From Agarilytica sp033852175 (lineage in GTDB: Bacteria > Pseudomonadota > Gammaproteobacteria > Pseudomonadales > Cellvibrionaceae), in assembly GCA_033852175.1 (NCBI GenBank), contig JAWSUY010000042.1, positions 62,001 through 126,000 on the forward strand: a stretch of 64,000 nt of DNA. Direction: 5' to 3'. Both the position numbers and the translations under genes were made by a program. This document shows, one piece after another, positions 1 through 7,879 of this stretch. The notes beneath the pieces were generated by a model. It did no database searches. It saw nothing but the letters and a program-made list of their open reading frames with translations, and had not been told where the DNA came from. Position 1 is the stretch's first letter. Every line of letters begins with the position of its first letter.

Positions 1-1166
1 TCGAGCAATGGAATGAAGCACCACACCAAAACTTGGAGATTGGCAATCAACGCCTACGACCTAACGCGTTAATTAATGCGGCAATCGAAGCGGTGCCAGA
101 CTCAAAGTTCGCCAATTACCGCCTACCTCGGTCTGAAGGTGAAGCCATAAAAATCGGCGTCGTAAGTAAGGGAGAAAAAATGTCCGTTTTTGTAAACCCT
201 TACACACAAGAAGTCCTTGAGGTAGTTGCTGTAGAAGAGAAATTTATTAGCATTGTCCGTAATTTTCATGGCGAGCTATTGTCTGGAACAACAGGGTCAG
301 TCCTCGTAGAAATAGCGGGCTGCTGGGCCATCGTATTGATCATCACCGGCCTATATCTTTGGTGGCCGCGCAGCAACAATGGATTAGGCGGAATTCTTTA
401 CCCACGGCTAAAGCTGAAAGGTAGACAATTATGGAAAGACCTTCATTCGGTCATCGGAATATGGGCCTCCTGCTTTACATTATTCTTACTCATATCCGGC
501 TTGCCATGGACTCTCGTTTGGGGTGGTGCTTTCAAAGAGATTCGATCGTTTAATTATGAAAACATTAATTTGGACTGGTCCTCGGGACGCAAGCAAGAAA
601 AAGCTGGCTGGGAGACAAATTCCGTATCTATTTTTAACCTTCAACCCGAGCTTATCCTTCTAGCTCAGTCATTAAACTTTAAGGGGCCGGTTGAGTTATC
701 TGTGAGTAACGAAACTGAAAACATATGGAAATTAAAATCCAACACCCAAAACCGCCCGCTTCGTCAGGATGCTTGGCTGGACGGTAACAATGCAACTGTA
801 CTAAAAACCCAAGAATTTTCGGACAAGGTCGCGATTGACAAGGTCATTGGTTACAGCGTCGCAGCTCACGAAGGACAACTATTTGGCTGGTTCAACCAAC
901 TACTGGGGATTTTGACGAGCCTAGCATTACTAACCATTAGTATAAGCGGTATTGTCATGTGGTGGCAGCGTAAACCCGAATCAACTTTGGGCGCCCCACC
1001 TCCGCTCGTTTCACCAGCTCGCTCCAAGGCCGTTATATTAATTACCTTAGCACTGGCAACTGTATTACCCGTTTTACTCATTTCGCTTGTGGGTTTATTT
1101 ATTATTGAGCAATGTATTTTAAAACGAATTACACCAGTTAAAAACTGGCTAGGCCTAGCCCAATAG
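1..1166 (+). CDS. PepSY-domain membrane protein, 5' partial
   Basis: The reading frame is open to the left edge of the window (first full codon at base 3), so the true start lies outside. The visible part has a PepSY-type segment, then a membrane helix ending in LYLWWPR, a short cytoplasmic stretch with RQLWKDLHSVIGIW, another helix, a periplasmic region of about 150 residues, and two C-terminal helices, one ending in IVMWWQRKP. This layout is that of the PepSY-associated TM (PiuB/iron-regulated membrane protein) family, often next to siderophore receptors and proposed to act on ferric-siderophore reduction or uptake. No neighbour in the window confirms an iron role. The TTG at 33 is an internal codon and not a convincing start. 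Confidence 0.8.
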   Translation, partial: EQWNEAPHQNLEIGNQRLRPNALINAAIEAVPDSKFANYRLPRSEGEAIKIGVVSKGEKMSVFVNPYTQEVLEVVAVEEKFISIVRNFHGELLSGTTGSVLVEIAGCWAIVLIITGLYLWWPRSNNGLGGILYPRLKLKGRQLWKDLHSVIGIWASCFTLFLLISGLPWTLVWGGAFKEIRSFNYENINLDWSSGRKQEKAGWETNSVSIFNLQPELILLAQSLNFKGPVELSVSNETENIWKLKSNTQNRPLRQDAWLDGNNATVLKTQEFSDKVAIDKVIGYSVAAHEGQLFGWFNQLLGILTSLALLTISISGIVMWWQRKPESTLGAPPPLVSPARSKAVILITLALATVLPVLLISLVGLFIIEQCILKRITPVKNWLGLAQ

Positions 1167-1288
1167 AACGCTAATAAAGCGCTTAATTACCGATTAGAAA
1201 GAACCGGTTTATGGGCGAATTTAAAACACCACTTACACCCTACAGTATGTCGTTGTTTGGTATGGCCCGTTTTATGGCTGAGCACGAA

Positions 1289-1729
1289 CTATTTTCGTGC
1301 AAGAAATATCCCTACCACCATTAACAAAACACCTCCAACTCGCGAAAACGACAGGGATATTTTTTCAGCATTAAATAACGCGAAATGCTCAATAATTACG
1401 GCAGCAAGTATCTGACCAAGCAATATAATAAAAATCGCATTCGACACGCCTAGCTTTGGCGCTACCCACGTAATCGACAGCACATAAAAGGCTACCAACA
1501 CTCCTCCCATATAATAAGGAAAAGGTAGATTAACCTTGGAAAAAGATATGGTCGGCGACTGAACCAGAACCACCACTATAGTAATAAACAACGCCACCAA
1601 AAATAAGATACCTGCGGCTAGAGCGGGACTTTCCATTCGAGCGCCTAGAGTACTGTTTAACGTTGCCATAACGGGAATGCCTATCCCCGCGGCCAATGTA
1701 ATTAGAACCAAGCCAATGCTCTGATGCAT
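1289..1729 (-). CDS. YdcZ-like (DUF606) DMT-family membrane protein
   Basis: A protein of 146 residues with about five hydrophobic helices. It has the N-terminal pattern of the DUF606/YdcZ branch of the drug/metabolite transporters (helix with GIGIPVMATLNSTLG, later the helix GVLLMVVGIFLARK). These are half-size EamA relatives that probably work as dimers, and their substrates are mostly unknown. It starts 9 bases after the tautomerase gene ends, so the two are almost certainly cotranscribed under the MarR-linked promoter region upstream. Confidence 0.75.
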   Translation of the reverse strand: MHQSIGLVLITLAAGIGIPVMATLNSTLGARMESPALAAGILFLVALFITIVVVLVQSPTISFSKVNLPFPYYMGGVLVAFYVLSITWVAPKLGVSNAIFIILLGQILAAVIIEHFALFNAEKISLSFSRVGGVLLMVVGIFLARK

Positions 1730-1738
1730 TTCATACTC

Positions 1739-1939
1739 CTAAGTAATGTTGCGTCGTTTGCTGACAGATTCACCGGCGATACCCCAGTTATCCGTTGCAA
1801 CCTCATCGATAATGACAAACGTGGTTTCGGGGTTTTTGTTGAGTTCATCTTGCAACAGATTGGTAACGCCCTGAATCAACCGTTGCTTTTTTTCAGGAGT
1901 CAAACCCTCTGGTGTTAATTTAAAGTTTACATATGGCAT
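1739..1939 (-). CDS. 4-oxalocrotonate tautomerase-family protein
   Basis: This small protein of 66 residues begins Met-Pro. Removal of Met would expose the N-terminal proline that acts as general base in the tautomerase superfamily, and the length matches the 4-OT/DmpI class. The motif LTPEKKQRLIQGVTNLL and the tail TDNWGIAGES are typical of 4-OT-like members. It probably isomerises an enol/keto substrate, which cannot be identified here. It is first in a two-gene unit with the YdcZ-type transporter and lies directly below the 25-bp repeat array at 1960-2059. Confidence 0.8.
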   Translation of the reverse strand: MPYVNFKLTPEGLTPEKKQRLIQGVTNLLQDELNKNPETTFVIIDEVATDNWGIAGESVSKRRNIT

Positions 1940-1959
1940 AAGTTACTTCCTGTTCTCAT

Positions 1960-2059
1960 AGACGAGAATCGTCTCACTATTAAAAGACGCGAAACATCTC
2001 ATTTTTAAACGACGAAAAACGTCGAACGATTAAAAGTTTAGAAAAACCGCACAGCTAAA
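1960..2059. promoter_or_regulatory. Four-copy 25-bp degenerate repeat, probable operator array
   Basis: Four units start at 1960, 1985, 2010 and 2035, exactly 25 bp apart, each ending in TTAAA or CTAAA. The first three open with an imperfect palindrome: AGACGAGAATCGTCTC, AGACGCGAAACATCTC, CGACGAAAAACGTCGA; the fourth is degenerate. The array lies 20 bp above the tautomerase start and below the MarR stop. A role as MarR-type or other repressor binding site is inferred from position and symmetry. Confidence 0.6.
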
Positions 2060-2099
2060 GCCGCTAACGTGGGCTTTTAATACAAATAACATTCCCCAA

Positions 2100-2513
2100 T
2101 CAAATCTCGGTCGAAATCTCTCTAAGTGTCGCCACAAAAGTTTTCAATCGATCCTCACCGACCGTATCACACATAGTTGCATACAATTCGTCCCCCAGAA
2201 CCGTAAGTTCTCGTTCCAAATTTAGAGCTTTTGAACTCGGTATCACCACCTTGCCCCTTAAATCTGTTTCAGACGGATTGCGAACCAACCATCCGTCAGA
2301 CTCCAACTTACCGACAAAACGAGCAACCGTTGATTTATCTAGCACTAAATTATTCGCAATTTCCTGCTGGGTCAAACCCGGCTGATCCAACACCAGACGT
2401 ATTAAATAGCCGTGCGATGGTGGCAATGCGTGAGCTTTAAACGCTTTCTCCCATCGAACATTTAGTTTTCGTACAAGAACATGACTATTAAAATAAATAC
2501 ATCGTTCAAACAC
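2100..2513 (-). CDS. MarR-family transcriptional regulator
   Basis: A 137-residue winged-helix protein. The central part (LTQQEIANNLVLDKSTVARFVGKLESDGWLVRNPSETDLRGKV) is the MarR DNA-binding helix-turn-helix and wing, flanked by N- and C-terminal helices for dimerisation. MarR proteins usually repress adjacent genes and release DNA on binding a small aromatic or oxidised ligand. The gene sits between a MAPEG gene (27 bases upstream) and the tautomerase/transporter pair, with the 25-bp repeat array between it and the latter, so local control of this detoxification-type cluster is likely. Confidence 0.85.
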   Translation of the reverse strand: MFERCIYFNSHVLVRKLNVRWEKAFKAHALPPSHGYLIRLVLDQPGLTQQEIANNLVLDKSTVARFVGKLESDGWLVRNPSETDLRGKVVIPSSKALNLERELTVLGDELYATMCDTVGEDRLKTFVATLREISTEI

Positions 2514-2540
2514 GTCTCATTCCTCGAAACCTTGATTCAG

Positions 2541-2945
2541 CTAAATTTGACATAAAATAGACACCCCAAGCACCCACTGCGCTAACGCACCAATAAAAAA
2601 TGCCACGGTTCTTAAAAGTGGAATGCCGAAACTGTAAATGACGTAATGTGCAAATCGCGCAAAGAAATAACACTGACAAGCCAATATCGTCATTTCACTT
2701 TTGTAGCCGATCACTTCCAAACACAAAACAAGCGGTACAAAAATTACAAGGTTTTCGACTGCATTACTGTGGGCATGCTTCATTCGATCTGCCCATTTCG
2801 CGTTGGGCGGCACATCAGGGTTCGGGTTTCGCAAGGCCGTCCACAAACCACTCTCTAGAATTCTGTTAACTATATAAGGCAGCCAAAATAAACTGCTCAT
2901 CATTACGGTTAACACCAGCCAAAAAATGTGTTCTGAATGCTGCAT
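2541..2945 (-). CDS. MAPEG-family membrane protein
   Basis: A protein of 134 residues with four predicted membrane helices. It shows the MAPEG (membrane-associated eicosanoid and glutathione metabolism) signature: an RxxxAHxNAVEN-like stretch seen as RMKHAHSNAVENLVIF, and RFAHYVIYSFGIPLLRTVAF in the later helices. Bacterial members are poorly characterised glutathione-transferase or peroxidase-like proteins. It leads a leftward run with the MarR, tautomerase and YdcZ genes, which together suggest response to electrophilic or aromatic compounds. A near-perfect palindrome lies 28 bases above its start. Confidence 0.8.
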   Translation of the reverse strand: MQHSEHIFWLVLTVMMSSLFWLPYIVNRILESGLWTALRNPNPDVPPNAKWADRMKHAHSNAVENLVIFVPLVLCLEVIGYKSEMTILACQCYFFARFAHYVIYSFGIPLLRTVAFFIGALAQWVLGVSILCQI

Positions 2946-2972
2946 ACCCTACCCTCAGTCAGCTAACTTGTA

Positions 2973-2992
2973 ATGTGCAACAAGTTGCACAT
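2973..2992. promoter_or_regulatory. 20-bp palindrome upstream of MAPEG gene
   Basis: ATGTGCAAC and GTTGCACAT form perfect 9-bp arms around AA. Flanking TTGT and ACAA extend the symmetry with one extra base on the left arm. It lies 28 bp above the MAPEG start codon and 173 bp before metH, which suits a dimeric repressor operator. The binding protein is unknown; the sequence differs from the 25-bp array motif. Confidence 0.45.
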
Positions 2993-3165
2993 ACAACCAC
3001 CTTAAGCGAATATCGTTGTATATGCAATCAAATCCTCGAACGGCAGCTAAAAAACCGACTACATTAATCCCAAGATATATCCTTCTTCGAATAAATTTGT
3101 CACAATAGACTCGCAAGCTACATCAAAATATATTGATATAGATACCCGCTATCAGGAACACAGAA

Positions 3166-6100
3166 ATGAATGCCAAGCTAGACTCTTTGAATCGCCTAAA
3201 GACCGCCCTATCTGAGCGAATACTCGTGCTTGACGGCGCTATGGGCACAATGATTCAGGGATACAAGCTTAAGGAAGAGGACTACCGGGGAGAACGGTTT
3301 GCCGATCACCCTCAGGACCTAGGGGGTAACAATGACTTACTAAGCCTAACTCGCCCTGATGTCATTAAAGAGATTCACCTTGCGTATTTAAATGCCGGGG
3401 CGGATATCGTTGAGACTAACACCTTTAACGGCACACAAATTTCGCAAGCGGACTATGCGCTTGAACACATCGTCTACGAACTCAACAAAACCTCTGCAGC
3501 CTTAGCAAGAGAAGCCGCAGATGAGTGCTCTACGCCAGACAAACCTCGATTTGTGGCGGGTGTACTCGGACCTACCAGTCGTACAGCGACGATCTCACCC
3601 GATGTAAATGATCCCGGTGCGCGTAATGTCACCTTTGATGAGCTGGTTGAAAACTATATTGAGGCCGGGCTTGGCTTGATCGACGGCGGCGCAGATACAC
3701 TGCTAATCGAGACTATTTTCGACACGTTAAATGCAAAAGCCGCCGTATTCGCGACTTTTCAGATATTTAAAAAAATCGGCTACGAACTTCCGGTAATGAT
3801 ATCGGGAACTATTGCTGATTCATCAGGGCGAACCCTTTCCGGTCAAACCACTGAAGCTTTTTACAACTCACTAGCCCACTGCAACCCTCTTTCTATCGGC
3901 CTCAACTGCGCCCTTGGTGCTGCAGAATTGAAGCCCTACTTAGCAGAGCTCTCACGCGTATCTCGCTCATTAGTCTCGGCACACCCGAATGCAGGCCTAC
4001 CCAACGAATTTGGTGAATACGAACAAACACCGGGCGAGATGGCGGAGGTTATCCGCCAATTCGCAGAAAGTGGTTTTCTTAACATCGTCGGAGGGTGTTG
4101 TGGAACTTCACCCGCACACATCTCTGCCATAGCTGAGACAGTCAAAGAATTTAAACCTCGTCAGATCCCCGAGATTGAACCCGGCTGTCGCCTATCCGGC
4201 CTAGAGCCTTTTGCGATTAAAGCCGATTCACTATTTGTGAATGTTGGCGAACGCTGCAATGTAACAGGTTCTGCTCGTTTCAAACGTTTGATTCTAGAAG
4301 GCGACTACAGCACTGCTTTAGAAGTGGCCGCCCAGCAAGTTGAAGATGGTGCCCAGGTGATCGATATCAACATGGATGAGGGCATGCTCGACGGCAAAGA
4401 AGCCATGGTGACATTCCTGAATTTGATTGCCAGTGAACCGGATATTTCACGTGTGCCCATCATGGTCGACAGTTCCAAATGGGAAGTGGTTGAAGCGGGG
4501 TTAAAATGCATTCAAGGTAAGGCCATCGTAAACTCAATCAGCCTAAAAGAGGGTGAAGAGGAGTTTTTCGAGCGCGCAACCTTATGTAAAGAGCATGGGG
4601 CTGCAGCCATTGTTATGGCCTTTGATGAAGACGGGCAAGCCGATACGGCAGCCCGAAAAATTGAAATCTGCCAACGTTCATATGCCTTTTTGACAGAAAA
4701 AGTAGGCTTCCCTCCAGAAGATATTATTTTCGACCCCAATATATTTGCGGTTGCCACCGGTATTGACGAGCACAACAATTACGCCGTCGACTTTATCGAA
4801 GCCACTCGCTGGATTCGTCAAAACTTACCCCATGCAGGTGTTTCTGGGGGTGTTAGTAATGTGTCTTTTTCTTTCCGCGGCAACAACCCCGTTCGAGAAG
4901 CCATTCACTCAGTATTCCTCTATCACGCAATTAAAGCGGGCATGAACATGGGGATCGTAAACGCTAGCCAATTAGCAATTTACGATAATCTACCGAAAGA
5001 ACTTCGCGATACCGTTGAAGACGTCATTCTCAACCGTAACGACAACGGGACAGAAGCCCTACTCGACTTAGCCGAAAAATACCGTGGCGACGGCTCTACA
5101 GCAGAACGAAAAGAAAACCTTGAATGGCGTGAGCAAACGGTAGAGAAGCGAATTGAATATGCCTTAGTTAAGGGCGTTACGACTTTTATCGTAGAAGATA
5201 CGGAAGAAGCGCGGCAAGCTTATGACCGCCCCATTCATGTTATTGAAGGCCCTCTAATGGACGGCATGAACGTAGTTGGCGACCTTTTCGGGGACGGCAA
5301 AATGTTCCTCCCTCAAGTCGTTAAATCTGCACGCGTTATGAAACAGGCCGTTGCGCATCTTCAGCCCTTTATCGAAGAAGAAAAAGGCGAGGGAGCAAAA
5401 TCTAACGGCAAGATATTGATGGCGACAGTAAAGGGCGATGTTCACGACATCGGCAAGAACATCGTTGGCGTTGTACTCGGCTGCAATAATTTTGAAATTA
5501 TCGACATGGGCGTAATGGTACCCTGCGATAAAATCCTAAAAACCGCCGTAGAGGAGAACGTCGATATCATTGGCTTGTCCGGTCTTATAACGCCCTCACT
5601 CGATGAGATGGTCTATGTCGCGAAAGAGATGGAAAAACAAGGGATTAACAAGCCCCTTATGATTGGTGGCGCTACGACCTCCAAAGCGCATATGGCGGTG
5701 AAGGTTGATCCACACCTAAAAATAAACCAAGCCATCTATGTCTCAGATGCTTCTCGTGCTGTTGGCGTTGCCTCGAAATTGCTGTCTCAAGATCGCGACA
5801 AATTCGTTAAAGATGCGCAAGACGAGTATGAAAAAATACGCGTACGTCGTGCAAGCCGAACGAACAAGCGTGTCACAACCCCCTACACACAAGCCATTGA
5901 GAAAAAACTCTCTCTCAATTGGGACGGATTTGAGGCGACCACACCAACCTTTCTCGGTAAAAAAACGCTGAAAAACTACCCTCTCGAAAAACTCATTGAA
6001 TACATTGATTGGACCCCATTCTTTATCAGCTGGGACTTGGTGGGCAAATACCCGAAAATACTGACAGACGAGGTTGTTGGCTCCGCAGCTACCGACTTGT

Positions 6101-6852
6101 TTAATGATGCCCAATCCCTGCTAAAACAGATCATCAGTAAAAAGCAGCTCAAAGCAGAAGCCGTCTTTGGCTTCTGGCAGGCTCAAACAGTAAATCATGA
6201 CGACATAGAACTTCGCAGCAAAACTGGTGATCACCTTGCAACTTGCCACCATATCCGCCAACAAATATCGAAAAACGGGTCTGATATATTCCCGTCTTTA
6301 GCAGACTTTATTGCGCCAGCAGACACCAATATTAAAGATTACCTTGGGGGCTTCGTGGTCACCGCAGGTATCGGCGCAGAAGAGCTCGCAACAGACTATG
6401 AGAAGAAAGGCGACGACTACTCTGCCATTATGGTCAAAGCTCTAGCAGACCGTTTAGCTGAAGCCTTTGCGGAACATTTGCATGCTCGTGTTCGTAAAGA
6501 ATACTGGGGCTACGACCGTCAAGAAACACTCGAAAATACAGAACTTATCAAAGAGAAATATCGTGGCATACGCCCCGCACCCGGCTACCCCGCCTGCCCC
6601 GACCACACGGAGAAGTCTGCACTATTTGAACTGCTCGATGCGGAAAAAGAAATCGGTGTAAATCTGACGGAACACTACGCCATGTATCCGGCCGCAGCGG
6701 TTTCTGGCTGGTACTTTGGTCATCCTGACTCCAAGTATTTCAATACCGGTAAGATCGCCAAAGACCAAGTAGAGTCCCTGGCTGAACGCAAAGGCATGAG
6801 CGTTGAAGAAATGGAACGCTGGCTCCAAAGCAATCTAGAGTATGATGTTTAG
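3166..6852 (+). CDS. metH: Cobalamin-dependent methionine synthase MetH
   Basis: The protein is full length, 1228 residues against 1227 in E. coli. It transfers the methyl group of 5-methyltetrahydrofolate through cob(I)alamin to homocysteine in the cytosol. Domain order: homocysteine-binding barrel (about 10-330) with zinc ligands Cys248, Cys311 and Cys312; pterin-binding domain (about 350-610); B12 cap and Rossmann domain (about 650-890) with the DVHDIGKNI motif whose His760 is the lower cobalt ligand; and the C-terminal SAM-binding activation domain (about 900-1228, with RPAPGYPACPDH). The ATG is preceded by a modest ribosome site. I found no cobalamin riboswitch in the 220-bp leader. It appears monocistronic and is followed by a heptamer repeat. 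Confidence 0.98.
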   Translation: MNAKLDSLNRLKTALSERILVLDGAMGTMIQGYKLKEEDYRGERFADHPQDLGGNNDLLSLTRPDVIKEIHLAYLNAGADIVETNTFNGTQISQADYALEHIVYELNKTSAALAREAADECSTPDKPRFVAGVLGPTSRTATISPDVNDPGARNVTFDELVENYIEAGLGLIDGGADTLLIETIFDTLNAKAAVFATFQIFKKIGYELPVMISGTIADSSGRTLSGQTTEAFYNSLAHCNPLSIGLNCALGAAELKPYLAELSRVSRSLVSAHPNAGLPNEFGEYEQTPGEMAEVIRQFAESGFLNIVGGCCGTSPAHISAIAETVKEFKPRQIPEIEPGCRLSGLEPFAIKADSLFVNVGERCNVTGSARFKRLILEGDYSTALEVAAQQVEDGAQVIDINMDEGMLDGKEAMVTFLNLIASEPDISRVPIMVDSSKWEVVEAGLKCIQGKAIVNSISLKEGEEEFFERATLCKEHGAAAIVMAFDEDGQADTAARKIEICQRSYAFLTEKVGFPPEDIIFDPNIFAVATGIDEHNNYAVDFIEATRWIRQNLPHAGVSGGVSNVSFSFRGNNPVREAIHSVFLYHAIKAGMNMGIVNASQLAIYDNLPKELRDTVEDVILNRNDNGTEALLDLAEKYRGDGSTAERKENLEWREQTVEKRIEYALVKGVTTFIVEDTEEARQAYDRPIHVIEGPLMDGMNVVGDLFGDGKMFLPQVVKSARVMKQAVAHLQPFIEEEKGEGAKSNGKILMATVKGDVHDIGKNIVGVVLGCNNFEIIDMGVMVPCDKILKTAVEENVDIIGLSGLITPSLDEMVYVAKEMEKQGINKPLMIGGATTSKAHMAVKVDPHLKINQAIYVSDASRAVGVASKLLSQDRDKFVKDAQDEYEKIRVRRASRTNKRVTTPYTQAIEKKLSLNWDGFEATTPTFLGKKTLKNYPLEKLIEYIDWTPFFISWDLVGKYPKILTDEVVGSAATDLFNDAQSLLKQIISKKQLKAEAVFGFWQAQTVNHDDIELRSKTGDHLATCHHIRQQISKNGSDIFPSLADFIAPADTNIKDYLGGFVVTAGIGAEELATDYEKKGDDYSAIMVKALADRLAEAFAEHLHARVRKEYWGYDRQETLENTELIKEKYRGIRPAPGYPACPDHTEKSALFELLDAEKEIGVNLTEHYAMYPAAAVSGWYFGHPDSKYFNTGKIAKDQVESLAERKGMSVEEMERWLQSNLEYDV

Positions 6853-6862
6853 TACGGTTACT

Positions 6863-6904
6863 GGTTACGGGTTACGGGTTACGGGTTACGGGTTACGGGT
6901 TACG
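6863..6904. repeat. Six perfect tandem copies of GGTTACG
   Basis: Immediately after the metH stop the heptamer GGTTACG is repeated six times without error, with a degenerate partial copy just before it. It resembles a telomere-like microsatellite but is internal to the chromosome segment. Copy number could vary by slippage. It lies in the 99-bp gap before a small membrane protein gene. Confidence 0.95.
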
Positions 6905-6951
6905 GCAATCTAAACCTTAGCCCATTACATATGCAGAATATGAGATGCAAA

Positions 6952-7170
6952 ATGAGTGATATTGAAGAGAGTGCGCCAAAACCGAAAGTCGGGATTATCA
7001 GCTTAATACTGACCGTGATGGCTGCGGCTATAGGCGTACAAACCAGGAAGAATTTAGAGAAAGACTTTTCTCAATCCAGCCCCATCCCTTACATTATTGC
7101 TGGCGTTATATTCACATTTATATTTATGGCAACGGTGATATTTGTCGTGAAGCTTGTTTTGAGCGAATAA
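6952..7170 (+). CDS. DUF2970 small membrane protein
   Basis: A short protein of 72 residues from the ATG at 6952; in-frame ATGs at 6931 and 6940 would add 7 or 4 residues and are possible. It has a short acidic/proline N-terminus, one helix (GIISLILTVMAAAIGVQ), a conserved basic stretch TRKNLEKDF followed by a Ser-Pro, and a second helix. This is the DUF2970 pattern, common in gamma- and betaproteobacteria; function unknown. A clear intrinsic terminator follows the stop codon by 2 bases. Confidence 0.8.
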   Translation: MSDIEESAPKPKVGIISLILTVMAAAIGVQTRKNLEKDFSQSSPIPYIIAGVIFTFIFMATVIFVVKLVLSE

Positions 7171-7172
7171 AA

Positions 7173-7194
7173 AAACCGGCCTTAGCCGGTTTCT
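7173..7194 (+). terminator. Intrinsic terminator after the DUF2970 gene
   Basis: AAACCGGC and GCCGGTTT form an 8-bp stem with a four-base loop (CTTA), starting just after the stop codon and followed by a short T-rich run. It also has A residues on the left arm, so it may work in both directions for the convergent 39-residue gene. Confidence 0.8.
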
Positions 7195-7226
7195 TATGAT
7201 CATTTGCAACAACTAAGTCTGAATAC

Positions 7227-7346
7227 TTACTGACCCAGAAGCCAGTAAGTGCAAGTCGTTACAAAAATCAGAATGAGTGCTACCGCCGCAATGGCGTCTG
7301 CAAAACTATCACCTTTATCCATCATTTGAATATTATCTTCTTCCAT
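7227..7346 (-). CDS. 39-residue predicted single-pass membrane protein
   Basis: A short ORF that is easy to miss: ATG at 7346 down to TAA at 7227. The product starts MEEDNIQMMDKGDSF and continues with a hydrophobic helix (AIAAVALILIFVTTCTYWLL) and ends GQ. A strong ribosome site, AGGGGAG, lies 6 bases above the ATG, which supports real translation. I do not recognise a family. The acidic N-terminus with one C-terminal helix suggests an N-in small membrane protein. It is convergent with the DUF2970 gene and shares its terminator region. Confidence 0.6.
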   Translation of the reverse strand: MEEDNIQMMDKGDSFADAIAAVALILIFVTTCTYWLLGQ

Positions 7347-7879
7347 CTTATTCTCCCCTTATATCTGTATTACTATCGTTTATAGAGTATGAGATAGAAC
7401 ATCACCGGTACGCTCGTGACACCAACAACTCAATATTAATAACCCGATCTAAAAACTAAGCGACGAAAACAATCCAAAACCTATAAAATCAGGTACAACT
7501 CAAAGTAGAGTGTAACTCAAGATATGAGCAAGCGAGACGTCGACTGATTTTTTACGAATTAATTATTGCGAGCTAAATTTCAACCAAAACTCAGTAGAAA
7601 CACAACTATTGGACTCAAAACGACTGAAAATCTGTTCAGGCTTGATTCAACCGTACACACAGGTATTAAGCAAGTATTTATTGGCGTTTTAGATAATAAT
7701 TTTATAACCAACTTAACTTCTTATGTCTTTATTAGAGCTAAGCTATTTTTAAGCGTCAACTTGTAGCTTTTGATGGTCTTTTGTTATTTTATAACACTCG
7801 CTGCTTATCCCCCTTTCCGGTATGATTCCGCCCTCATTTGTACCCACCACCTTGATAATTATTACAGGATCCATCCTAC
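7347..7879. other. 533-bp AT-rich gap between the 39-residue gene and cysI
   Basis: No convincing gene: the one open frame on the plus strand (7566-7766) has no ribosome site and no recognisable composition. The gap must hold the leftward promoter of the small membrane protein and the rightward promoter of cysI. Just above the cysI ATG, AGGATCCATCCT forms a 5-bp-arm palindrome overlapping the ribosome-binding region. Confidence 0.5.

Noticed and set aside
2993..3165. Cobalamin riboswitch in the metH leader
   Set aside because: No B12-box-like sequence or long conserved fold was visible in the short leader.
6863..6904. Linear-replicon telomere
   Set aside because: The heptamer array is internal, flanked by ordinary genes, and short.
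7566..7766. Plus-strand 66-codon ORF above cysI
   Set aside because: No ribosome site, no recognisable composition, AT-rich gap.
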